Below, piece by piece: positions 1 through 5,566 of a stretch of 7,265 bases of DNA (within the stretch, counting starts at the first letter, position 1; each line of letters begins with the position of its first letter). The stretch comes from Candidatus Rifleibacteriota bacterium (GTDB taxonomy: Bacteria; Vulcanimicrobiota; Xenobia; Xenobiales; Xenobiaceae). Location: the NCBI GenBank assembly GCA_900772775.1, contig CAAGRW010000118.1, positions 1 through 7,265 of the forward strand, written 5' to 3'. Position numbers and translations under genes: made by a program. The notes below the pieces were generated by a model that did no database searches, was not told the origin of the DNA, and saw only the letters and a program-made list of their open reading frames with translations.

Positions 1-262
1 CCTGAAGAGAATCACTCCCCGAAACATTTACCGGAGCAGAATGCTCATTCGCGGGAAGAGTTACAGGAAGGGACTCAGATCTTTTGGTTTCGACAGAATC
101 TTTTATTATGAGTGGAGCTTCTGAATTTTGTACAGAGTCATGAATAGTAGTCACAGGATGAGGAGGCACAAAAAACTCCTCTTCGTTTTGAGCACTTGCA
201 GAGTGCGAACTCAACAAAGCTATGCTCAATAGAATAAAAGCATAATGAAAATATCTGTTCAT
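1..262 (-). CDS. Exported protein of unknown function, N-terminal part only (3' end beyond window)
   Basis: Reading the minus strand from the ATG at 262 gives 87 codons without a stop before the window edge. The first 24 residues are a clear Sec signal peptide: a short basic start (MNRYF), a hydrophobic core (FILLSIALL) and a likely signal peptidase I site after SASA, before QNEEE. What follows is polar and rich in Pro, Ser, Glu and Val, looks like a disordered linker, and shows no recognisable domain. The gene starts 20 bases after the stop of the OstA/LptA-like gene on the same strand, so the two are probably co-transcribed. Only a weak ribosome site (GAAG, about 9 bases ahead) is present. 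A partner in envelope biogenesis is suggested by position only; the functional domain lies outside the window. Confidence 0.8.
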   Translation of the reverse strand, partial: MNRYFHYAFILLSIALLSSHSASAQNEEEFFVPPHPVTTIHDSVQNSEAPLIIKDSVETKRSESLPVTLPANEHSAPVNVSGSDSLQ

Positions 263-282
263 TTTTTTACGGCTTCAAAATT

Positions 283-1113
283 TTACAAATTGGGATAATT
301 TAAAGGCTCAACTTGTTCGGCAGATTGCGGAACTATAGCACTTTTATCAGGCTCAATAAGGCCCGGTTCGGGCATTTCTGACTTAGATTGCTGAGAATCT
401 TCGCTCTTGAATGAACCTTCAATCAAAAAGCGTCCCATAACTTGTCCCACTGCTTGCACTTTATTAGTAGCCAAATCTACACTGACCCTCTGGCTGGAGA
501 GCCAATCATTATCCCCATTTTCTAAGCGCACATTACCGGACATTTCTATATTAGAAGCAACACGATCATATTTGGCTTTATCAGAGAAGACTTTACGCTC
601 ACCTTGACGGAAACGGATATTTCCTTTGGCGTAACCAATACCTTGAGACCAATTATATTCAAATTCGTCAGCTTCTAAATAAGCCGGTTCAGCGCCACTC
701 TTGGCTGATTCTTTACTATCCTGTAACTTAAATTTAGTAGAGACGATCTTCACTCCGCCTTTAAAAATAGCTCTCTGATTACCATAATAGACGCGCAAAG
801 AGCGACCGGTGACGGAAGTACCGGGCTGAGTCAACTTGATATTGCCTTGAAAATCGGCAATTTGAGTATCTGTATGATACTTGGCAAAAGAAGAAGTCAT
901 GACGGCATCTTGGCAAGTAAATTTCACATTGCCTATGAGTCTGACTAACTTTTCCTTCTCGTTGTAATCACCACGATCGGAATTTAAAGTGACGGCTTGC
1001 TTACCGTTAGGTACATTGCCTTTGTTTTGTTCGGCTGCGGCATAGCCAAAGCAAGAACATCCCAAGAGACAAGCCAAAGCGATCGCAGCTAAACTACGTC
1101 TTATATTCACCAT
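283..1113 (-). CDS. OstA/LptA-like exported protein (LPS-transport type beta-repeat protein)
   Basis: LptA-family proteins form a periplasmic beta-jellyroll bridge that carries lipopolysaccharide to the outer membrane. This 276-residue protein shows the family's rhythm: short strands beginning G-[NGQ]-[VI] recur at residues 61 (GNVKF), 90 (GNIKL), 119 (GGVKI), 164 (GNIRF), 193 (GNVRL) and 223 (GQVMG). Most are 29-30 residues apart, with a polar insert at about 128-145. It is longer than E. coli LptA (about 185 residues) and has a Pro/Ser/Glu tail from about 236. The N terminus is a signal sequence. Cleavage could follow AAA at 27, or LLGC at 16-19 could act as a lipobox, making this a lipoprotein. 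The ATG at 1113 has GAGGA a few bases upstream. It lies past a terminator that isolates it from the methyltransferase gene. It could equally be a generic OstA-domain protein rather than the orthologue of LptA. Confidence 0.8.
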   Translation of the reverse strand: MVNIRRSLAAIALACLLGCSCFGYAAAEQNKGNVPNGKQAVTLNSDRGDYNEKEKLVRLIGNVKFTCQDAVMTSSFAKYHTDTQIADFQGNIKLTQPGTSVTGRSLRVYYGNQRAIFKGGVKIVSTKFKLQDSKESAKSGAEPAYLEADEFEYNWSQGIGYAKGNIRFRQGERKVFSDKAKYDRVASNIEMSGNVRLENGDNDWLSSQRVSVDLATNKVQAVGQVMGRFLIEGSFKSEDSQQSKSEMPEPGLIEPDKSAIVPQSAEQVEPLNYPNL

Positions 1114-1177
1114 AAATCCTCACGCTCTAGATAGAATAGATCAGTCCAAAAGGGTCGACTCTTTCGCCAACAGAACC

Positions 1178-1204
1178 AATATACCCACTAAAAGCTAATG
1201 CTAA
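1178..1204 (-). promoter_or_regulatory. Candidate promoter for the OstA/LptA-like gene
   Basis: On the minus strand, TTAGCA (1199-1204; 4 of 6 to the -35 consensus) is followed after 15 bases by TATATT (1178-1183; 5 of 6 to the -10). This would leave a leader of roughly 60 bases before the ATG at 1113. The spacer is shorter than the usual 17. A promoter is expected here because a terminator ends the preceding transcript, but the exact hexamers are a guess. The tandem GCTAATGCTAAT at 1194-1205 overlaps the -35. Confidence 0.25.
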
Positions 1205-1227
1205 TTTTTATTTTTACTGCTTAATAC

Positions 1228-1254
1228 AAAAAATGGCGCCATATAAGCCGCCAT
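1228..1254 (-). terminator. Intrinsic terminator after the RNA methyltransferase gene
   Basis: Read on the minus strand, ATGGCG (1254-1249) pairs perfectly with CGCCAT (1238-1233) across a 10-base loop. The stem runs directly into a run of T (1233-1228). It begins 29 bases past the methyltransferase stop, the normal place for a Rho-independent terminator. The 3' arm is part of the 10-base palindrome ATGGCGCCAT, and TATATGGCG occurs twice in tandem on the minus strand, so an alternative pairing is possible. It marks the end of the zinc-ribbon/S4/methyltransferase unit. Confidence 0.75.
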
Positions 1255-1282
1255 ATAGGAGAGACTTGCTCCATTTATTAAT

Positions 1283-2074
1283 TTAGCGAGCCATTTCGTA
1301 CATAATTACTGCACCTGCAGCCGCGACATTGAGAGATTCGCTCTTGGCAGATAAAGGAATATGTACTTTTATATGTTCTTTGCTGCGCCAGGATTTGTCG
1401 ACTCCTTTTACCTCAGCTCCCAAAATGAGTGCTGATTTGGTTGGGAAATTTACCTCTTTAATATTCTGGCCACCGTGAGCCTCAGCAGTAATTAAAGTAA
1501 AACCTCTATCTCTAAGCTCACAACTCCAAGAGTCTAACTCATGCTCATCTACACGCAAAACCGGCATATGAAATACGGCGCCAGCAGCTGAGCGCACAGC
1601 TCTAGCATTGAAAGGATCCGCTCCACCACAAATAAGCACTGCCTCAAAACCAAAAGCCAAACCAGAACGAATAAGCGTGCCTACATTGCCAGGATCTTGA
1701 ACTTGACTTAAAACCAAAAGACGAGACACTTGCAATATATCTTCCGGTTTTATTTCAGGCAATTCGACCACAGCCAAAACACCTTGGCTGGTTTTGGCGC
1801 AAGACAAATCTTGCATAAGCGAATCAGCAGCGATCCAAATCGAAGCTCCGGGACGCTTCCTCTTAACTTCTTCAGCCCATTGGGCAGCTTCAGAAGCAAT
1901 TAAACGCTCGGAAATAAGCAAATGGACGATATCTAAGTCGGAAGAAAGCAATTCTTCGACAACTCGTATGCCTTCAACTAAGAAGCGCCCGGTCTCCAAG
2001 CGATGACTAGGAGAATCAAGACGCTTTATTTCTTTAACTAGACGACTGTGCCGCCCTATAAGTTCAAAACTCAT
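1283..2074 (-). CDS. SpoU/TrmH-family RNA 2'-O-ribose methyltransferase (YsgA-like)
   Basis: The product (263 residues) is a SAM-dependent SPOUT enzyme predicted to methylate a ribose 2'-OH in rRNA. It has the usual length and order for the COG0566 group. Residues 1-105 form an L7Ae-like substrate-binding domain with the typical FLVEGIRVVEE stretch (31-41). The knotted catalytic domain follows: motif 1 DPGNVGTLIRSG (127-138), the conserved DPFNARAVRSAAGAVFHMPV segment (153-172), motif 2 LILGAEVKGVD (216-226) and motif 3 IPLSAKSESLNVAAAGAV (239-256). The layout resembles Bacillus YsgA more than RlmB. The exact target nucleotide cannot be read from sequence. Motif 2 has V where the family normally has G after the glutamate. 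The ATG lies inside the end of the S4 gene (11-base overlap) without a clear ribosome site, suggesting translational coupling. A terminator follows the stop. Confidence 0.93.
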   Translation of the reverse strand: MSFELIGRHSRLVKEIKRLDSPSHRLETGRFLVEGIRVVEELLSSDLDIVHLLISERLIASEAAQWAEEVKRKRPGASIWIAADSLMQDLSCAKTSQGVLAVVELPEIKPEDILQVSRLLVLSQVQDPGNVGTLIRSGLAFGFEAVLICGGADPFNARAVRSAAGAVFHMPVLRVDEHELDSWSCELRDRGFTLITAEAHGGQNIKEVNFPTKSALILGAEVKGVDKSWRSKEHIKVHIPLSAKSESLNVAAAGAVIMYEMAR

Positions 2075-2306
2075 AATCTATAAAATCTGCTACCAGGTAC
2101 TTCCGTCCTTCCAATTCTACAACATCGGAAGGATCGAGGTGACGACCGCGCTGGAAACACGGCTCACCGTTGACGCTGACTAACCCTTGCTGAATGAGCA
2201 TTTTTCCTTCACCACCGGTACCTATCAATCCGGCTAATTTAAGGAACTGCCCCAAGCGAATCCGCTCGGGGCGTACAGACTCTTCAGCGTTAGAAAAATC
2301 TGTCAT
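2064..2306 (-). CDS. S4-domain RNA-binding protein (YaaA/YbcJ/RlbA-like)
   Basis: This small protein (80 residues from the preferred start) is nearly all one S4 RNA-binding fold. Residues RIRLGQFLKLAGLIGTGGEG, then KMLIQQGLVSVNGEP, then the arginine-containing turn RGRHLDPSDVVELEG match the COG2501 group (B. subtilis YaaA, E. coli YbcJ), thought to bind structured RNA. I chose the ATG at 2306. The minus strand reads TAG-GATTACA-ATG there, so the start is 7 bases past the zinc-ribbon gene's stop, with AGGA overlapping that stop as the ribosome site. A GTG at 2330 would add eight residues (GTG GAG AAG AAG...), overlap the upstream gene by 17 bases and has only a weak purine site. The gene's end overlaps the methyltransferase start, so the two are probably coupled. 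The specific RNA target is unknown. Confidence 0.88.
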   Translation of the reverse strand: MTDFSNAEESVRPERIRLGQFLKLAGLIGTGGEGKMLIQQGLVSVNGEPCFQRGRHLDPSDVVELEGRKYLVADFIDYEF

Positions 2307-2313
2307 TGTAATC

Positions 2314-4011
2314 CTACTCTTCTTCTCCACTCTCTTCGTCTTCGGCAGGAAGACCGGCTTGGATACGGCAAGCTTTTACCAGCTCGTCAATTTCTCTGGC
2401 TCCACGCTGTACCTTAATAGAAGCGTCGCGCAATTCACGCACACCTTCCACCAAATTGAGAGAATTGTTGTCTTCTACGAACTTGCGCAAATGCTCTACA
2501 GCGTCGAGCATAGCTCTAGCACCGTTATCAATTTCAGCGCGGCTGTTGGCAATTTGAGTTTCAATGACGTGAAGTTGTTCAAGTTCTTCCTCATCGAGAC
2601 CGGAGCCATCAAGTTCGGGCTCAGGAGGCAAATTGATCAAATTGTCTTCGATCAAATTGCGGAACCAATCGAGCACTTCACTGTATTCTTCACCAGAAAT
2701 TCTACCTTCGGCGACTTTGTTGACAGCCTCAAAGACAGCAACTAAGTTCTTGGTCATAACTAACTCGCCGCCATACTGGACTTGTCCGCCATCTTCCTGA
2801 ATTTCCATAGTGGAAGTTTGCATAGCTCCGCCCATAGTAGAATTGAGCATGCGGGCTCCACAATTTGAACAAGTGCGGTTGCCGGGATCGTTATAAGCTC
2901 CGCAATGGATGCAAGGCACTTTGTCAGCTTGCTCGCCAATATTGTCGAAGCCTTCTTTGCTGGCATAAAGCTCGTCGGCCGCTTTTAAAAGCAAAGCTAT
3001 GGCCGCTTCGAAACTATCTTCCTGACCATGAACAGTATTTTCCAACATGTCGATAGCTTTGAAATGATCCTCAAAAGCGGCTCGACAGCCAACCATTTGT
3101 TGACCGATCTGTTCGCAATCATTAGGAATAGCTACCAAAGATTCAATTTCGCGCCACAAATCATCAATATTGGTGCGGAATTGCTCCAAGGACTTAAGGA
3201 AAGCTTCGTCATCAAGGCGGCCGTTTTTCCAAGATTTAGCTAAGTTAATAATTAAATTTACCTGAGGAAGTTTGCTCTCTCCCTTAGTGGCCAGAGCCAT
3301 AGTGAAATTTTCTACAGACTGGCGCAAGGAGGTACCGGCATTAACAATATCTTCGATATAGGGTTGCATAGCCTCAGGGCCATTATCTAAAACGGAGCGA
3401 AGCTCTAAAACGGTATCGGCGAAGTCGCAATAGGCGCCCATCAAGCTCTCTTTTTGGTACTCATTGGCTTCTTCGTTAGAAGTTACATCACTGGCGGCAA
3501 CTCTGGCATTTACATAGATATTGACGATAGTACGCTCGATAGCGGCCTTGGTAACGGCTTCCTGAATAAAACCATCGCAAAGACGAACCAACACATTGAT
3601 CATGGGCATGTTGGTCGGGCCCATCTCACCCTCTTCACGGCTGTAACCTTCAAAGATCAGGCGTCCATCAATACCAACATTTAAAATAATGTCGGCAGCT
3701 TGCTGGTAAGCTTCTTCGTCTTTAGTTTCAATATAGGTGAGAATTCCACGTAACCCTGAGTTGTAATCTTCCAGAGAAGCTTTTACTTCCTCAATAATCT
3801 CAGGAGCGATCTCTAAACACTCATTGCCGCCTTCTTCCAACTTGGCGACTACTTCTTTTTGAGTTTTGTCAACAATTGCTAATTGCTCAACCACAATTAG
3901 GGCTAAAGACTGTAAGTCAAAGTCCCCCGCGTGTGCCCGCTCCAAGCGCTCTAAAATCATGTTGCATACCGGAGAAACTGTGGGTGGGATGTATCCCATA
4001 TTGTCAGACAT
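2314..4011 (-). CDS. Cytoplasmic four-repeat helical protein with an internal zinc ribbon, function unknown
   Basis: I do not recognise this 565-residue protein as a named family. It has no signal peptide or membrane segment, is acidic and almost entirely predicted helix. A four-cysteine zinc ribbon is plain: C367-x2-C370 and C381-x2-C384, both knuckles of the form CxxCGA. It is followed by a Gly/Met/Ser/Gln linker (390-415). The helical part looks like four diverged copies of one module (about 12-122, 135-240, 247-353 and 418-545). Copies 3 and 4 are the clearest pair: GRLDDEAFLKSLEQFRTNIDD (264-284) against GRISGEEYSEVLDWFRNLIED (436-456). The C terminus is a run of acidic residues (EDEESGEEE). 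The ATG has AGGAGG 10 bases upstream (4022-4027). It heads a minus-strand cluster with an S4 protein and an RNA methyltransferase, hinting at an RNA or ribosome role. A scaffold or adaptor role is equally possible. Confidence 0.9.
   Translation of the reverse strand: MSDNMGYIPPTVSPVCNMILERLERAHAGDFDLQSLALIVVEQLAIVDKTQKEVVAKLEEGGNECLEIAPEIIEEVKASLEDYNSGLRGILTYIETKDEEAYQQAADIILNVGIDGRLIFEGYSREEGEMGPTNMPMINVLVRLCDGFIQEAVTKAAIERTIVNIYVNARVAASDVTSNEEANEYQKESLMGAYCDFADTVLELRSVLDNGPEAMQPYIEDIVNAGTSLRQSVENFTMALATKGESKLPQVNLIINLAKSWKNGRLDDEAFLKSLEQFRTNIDDLWREIESLVAIPNDCEQIGQQMVGCRAAFEDHFKAIDMLENTVHGQEDSFEAAIALLLKAADELYASKEGFDNIGEQADKVPCIHCGAYNDPGNRTCSNCGARMLNSTMGGAMQTSTMEIQEDGGQVQYGGELVMTKNLVAVFEAVNKVAEGRISGEEYSEVLDWFRNLIEDNLINLPPEPELDGSGLDEEELEQLHVIETQIANSRAEIDNGARAMLDAVEHLRKFVEDNNSLNLVEGVRELRDASIKVQRGAREIDELVKACRIQAGLPAEDEESGEEE
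2860..2913 (-). other. Zinc-ribbon segment of the helical-repeat protein
   Basis: This stretch encodes residues 367-384, with cysteines at 367, 370, 381 and 384. The spacing is C-x2-C-x10-C-x2-C and the second knuckle reads CSNCGA, as in the short zinc ribbons found in many bacterial proteins of mixed function. All four ligands are intact, so zinc binding is likely. The ribbon sits between the third and fourth helical repeats rather than at a terminus. Confidence 0.85.
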
Positions 4012-4135
4012 GCGGCAGAAGCCTCCTGAGCCAAAAAATATTGAATTACTTTTAGTGACTTAGACGAATGAAGTAGCTTTTCCTTTTATAATAAGCTTGG
4101 AGATATTGCGCTAAAGAGCGTTATTTTCACTATTC

Positions 4136-4165
4136 ATGGCCAATATAATAGAAGACAATGGCCAA
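4136..4165 (+). repeat. Pair of 8-base direct repeats, possible operator
   Basis: ATGGCCAA occurs at 4136-4143 and 4158-4165, with starts 22 bases apart. That is about two helical turns, so both copies would face the same side of the DNA. A TATAAT hexamer lies between them. Repeats phased like this in a divergent promoter region can be regulator sites, but 8 bases is short and the match may be chance. Confidence 0.3.
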
Positions 4166-4268
4166 AAAGCTATATTATTACCTGTGTCATTGCTGCGGAT
4201 ATCAAAACAAAGGAACTAAAAATCTGAAGATACGATTTAGCCATGGGGAGTATGTCAATTTTATTTAA
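4158..4268 (+). CDS. Doubtful small ORF, 36 residues, Cys-rich N-terminal half
   Basis: A plus-strand frame from the ATG at 4158 to the TAA at 4266-4268 encodes a basic peptide starting MAKKLYYYLCHCCGYQNKG. It carries three cysteines and a histidine within four residues (10-13). The only ribosome site is a poor GAAG close to the ATG. A perfect TATAAT ends 8 bases before the ATG, so a leaderless transcript is conceivable. The composition looks protein-like, but a frame of this length arises often by chance and I recognise no family. It might also be the remnant of a longer gene. It sits entirely inside the divergent promoter region. Confidence 0.15.
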   Translation: MAKKLYYYLCHCCGYQNKGTKNLKIRFSHGEYVNFI

Positions 4269-4362
4269 TAATCCGTTTACGCCATTTTTATACCTTGCTT
4301 AATAAATAGAAAACATTTGCTGGCAATATAAAGAAAATATTTATGCCAGGAGGGAAAAAATT

Positions 4363-5511
4363 ATGTTTTCTAACAGCACCGTCAATAATTGCGATCCTCA
4401 ACTTCTTTGGTTGTATTTATCCATGATTAAAGGGATTTCGGAAACCAAGCTCAACCGTTTAGCTGCTTTGTGTGATTACAATCCGGAAATGGTAAAAGAA
4501 GAAATAGAGCGTCAAAACGAGCAGCGTGAAGAGAGCAAAAAATATCAGTTTCCCACACTGGATGAAGCTAAAAAACGCTGGCAAATTTATAGCCAAAAAT
4601 ACACAATATTAACTGTCAGTAGTCGTGATTACCCACAGCAACTGTTAGATCTTGAAGATCCACCTTCAATTTTGTATTGTCGCGGCAGCGGTACTTTGAA
4701 TATAAATAATGGAATAGCTGTAGTAGGATCGCGCAACGCTGATGGTTACGGCCAAGCTATGGCCCTAGAATTAAGCTCTTCACTGGCCAAATATGGCCTA
4801 ATCGTAGTCAGTGGCTTGGCTTTGGGTATAGATTCGTGCGCCCATCGCGGCGCTCTGGAAGGCGGAGGCCAAACTATAGCGATTATGGGTTGCGGTATAA
4901 ATATATGTTACCCAAGATCCAATGCAAAGTTGAGTCAATCTATAGAAGAACAAGGAGTGGTTGTTTCCGAATATCCGGAAAATTTTCAGCCTTTGCCTTA
5001 CAATTTTCCCTATCGCAACCGTATTATTGCTGCCTTGTCCAGAGCCGTAATCGTTGTGCAAGCTCATTATAAAAGTGGAGCTATGATTACTGCCAATTTA
5101 GCTTCGGACCTAGGACGACAAGTGTTAGCTGTACCAGGCCCTATTAACAGTAGGCAGAGCGAAGGGCCGCTAGAGCTAATCGCTAACGGAGCCGGCCTAG
5201 TACGCCACAGCTTAGACGTATTAGATAGCTTAGGAGTCTTAATTTCCACATCACAAGCTGAGCCGACAGCAGCGCCTAAAGACAAACTAAATCGCTTAGA
5301 GCGTTCTATCTTGGATGCTCTAGACTCTAGCGGAACCGATACGTCTACTATTTCCTTGCGCACCTCTTGCCCATTAGGTCATTTGGTAGCTGCTCTCAAT
5401 AAGCTTGAATTGAGCGGCCAAATTATGCGATTACCCAACTCTCTGTGGGTACGCAAATCACAGCTTAAGCCTCAAGCCAAAGCTAAAAAAGCCCAAGCAC
5501 AACTTTTTTAA
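4363..5511 (+). CDS. dprA: DNA-processing protein DprA (Smf)
   Basis: DprA binds single-stranded DNA taken up during natural transformation and loads RecA onto it; it is also conserved in bacteria not known to be competent. The 382-residue length is typical. An N-terminal helical, SAM/HhH-like region (about 15-60) precedes the Rossmann-like DprA core. The core has IAVVGSRNA (118-126), SGLALGIDSCAHRGAL (150-165), GCGINICYPRSN (176-187), YNFPYRNRIIAALS (213-226), SGAMITA (238-244) and GRQVLAVPG (251-259). A C-terminal winged-helix-like domain (about 308-363) ends in a Lys/Ala/Gln tail. Two family positions differ: VVQA (231-234) where VVEA is usual, and SEGPLELIANGAG (266-278) where a G-x-N-x-LI pattern is common. 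The ATG has AGGAGG nine bases upstream. It stands alone on the plus strand, diverging from the zinc-ribbon gene. Its presence alone does not prove competence. Confidence 0.97.
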   Translation: MFSNSTVNNCDPQLLWLYLSMIKGISETKLNRLAALCDYNPEMVKEEIERQNEQREESKKYQFPTLDEAKKRWQIYSQKYTILTVSSRDYPQQLLDLEDPPSILYCRGSGTLNINNGIAVVGSRNADGYGQAMALELSSSLAKYGLIVVSGLALGIDSCAHRGALEGGGQTIAIMGCGINICYPRSNAKLSQSIEEQGVVVSEYPENFQPLPYNFPYRNRIIAALSRAVIVVQAHYKSGAMITANLASDLGRQVLAVPGPINSRQSEGPLELIANGAGLVRHSLDVLDSLGVLISTSQAEPTAAPKDKLNRLERSILDALDSSGTDTSTISLRTSCPLGHLVAALNKLELSGQIMRLPNSLWVRKSQLKPQAKAKKAQAQLF

Positions 5512-5514
5512 TCT

Positions 5515-5560
5515 CGCTTAAAAAGAATTATTCTTGGCTACTAACCATCGCAACTAAGCG
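5515..5560. other. Weak inverted repeat between convergent genes
   Basis: The 55 bases between the dprA stop and the end of the exported-protein gene contain CGCTTA (5515-5520) and its exact complement TAAGCG (5555-5560). Inside lies a small AT-only hairpin, AAGAA-TTA-TTCTT (5523-5535), which on the minus strand is followed by a few T residues. Some terminator is expected between convergent genes, but the stems are short and AT-rich, so this is only a candidate. CAACTAAG also occurs twice, at 5551-5558 and 5564-5571 (13-base period). Confidence 0.25.
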
Positions 5561-5566
5561 TCACAA

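Larger units (their letters stand above)
4012..4362. other. Divergent intergenic region between the zinc-ribbon gene and dprA
   Basis: This 351-base AT-rich stretch must hold the promoters of both flanking genes. I see no RNA gene and no strong palindrome. Promoter-like words are present, but none forms a convincing pair. On the minus strand, TATAAA (4085-4090) has only a poor -35 (TTAGCG) 18 bases upstream; a perfect TTGACA (4253-4258) has only TCGTAT at the right distance. On the plus strand, a perfect TATAAT (4144-4149) lacks a good -35, and TTTACG (4276-4281) has a weak TTAATA 17 bases on. The dprA ribosome site AGGAGGG is at 4348-4354. A pair of ATGGCCAA direct repeats (4136-4143, 4158-4165) and a doubtful 36-codon frame (4158-4268) also lie here. 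Confidence 0.6.

Noticed and set aside
283..1113. Six regular G[NGQ][VI] units as a DNA tandem repeat
   Set aside because: The similarity is only at the protein level and follows the fold's strand rhythm; the DNA copies are not recognisably alike.
2194..2745. Plus-strand open frame of 183 codons across the S4 gene and the end of the zinc-ribbon gene
   Set aside because: It is antisense to two well-supported minus-strand genes, has no ribosome site and encodes no recognisable protein.
2860..2913. Reading the zinc ribbon as evidence of a transcription factor or helicase subunit
   Set aside because: Short CxxC-x10-CxxC ribbons occur in proteins of many functions, and no DNA-binding or ATPase motif accompanies it.
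4170..4244. Minus-strand 24-codon frame beginning MAKSYLQIFSSF
   Set aside because: It has no Shine-Dalgarno site, is too short, and conflicts with the equally doubtful plus-strand frame.
4798..5363. Frames of 78-98 codons overlapping dprA on both strands
   Set aside because: dprA's motifs are continuous in its own frame, and none of these frames has a ribosome site or family features.
4363..5511. dprA as a sign of a mobile island or a DprA-like defence gene
   Set aside because: The domain order and length are those of the housekeeping protein, and no integrase, repeats or defence partners are nearby.
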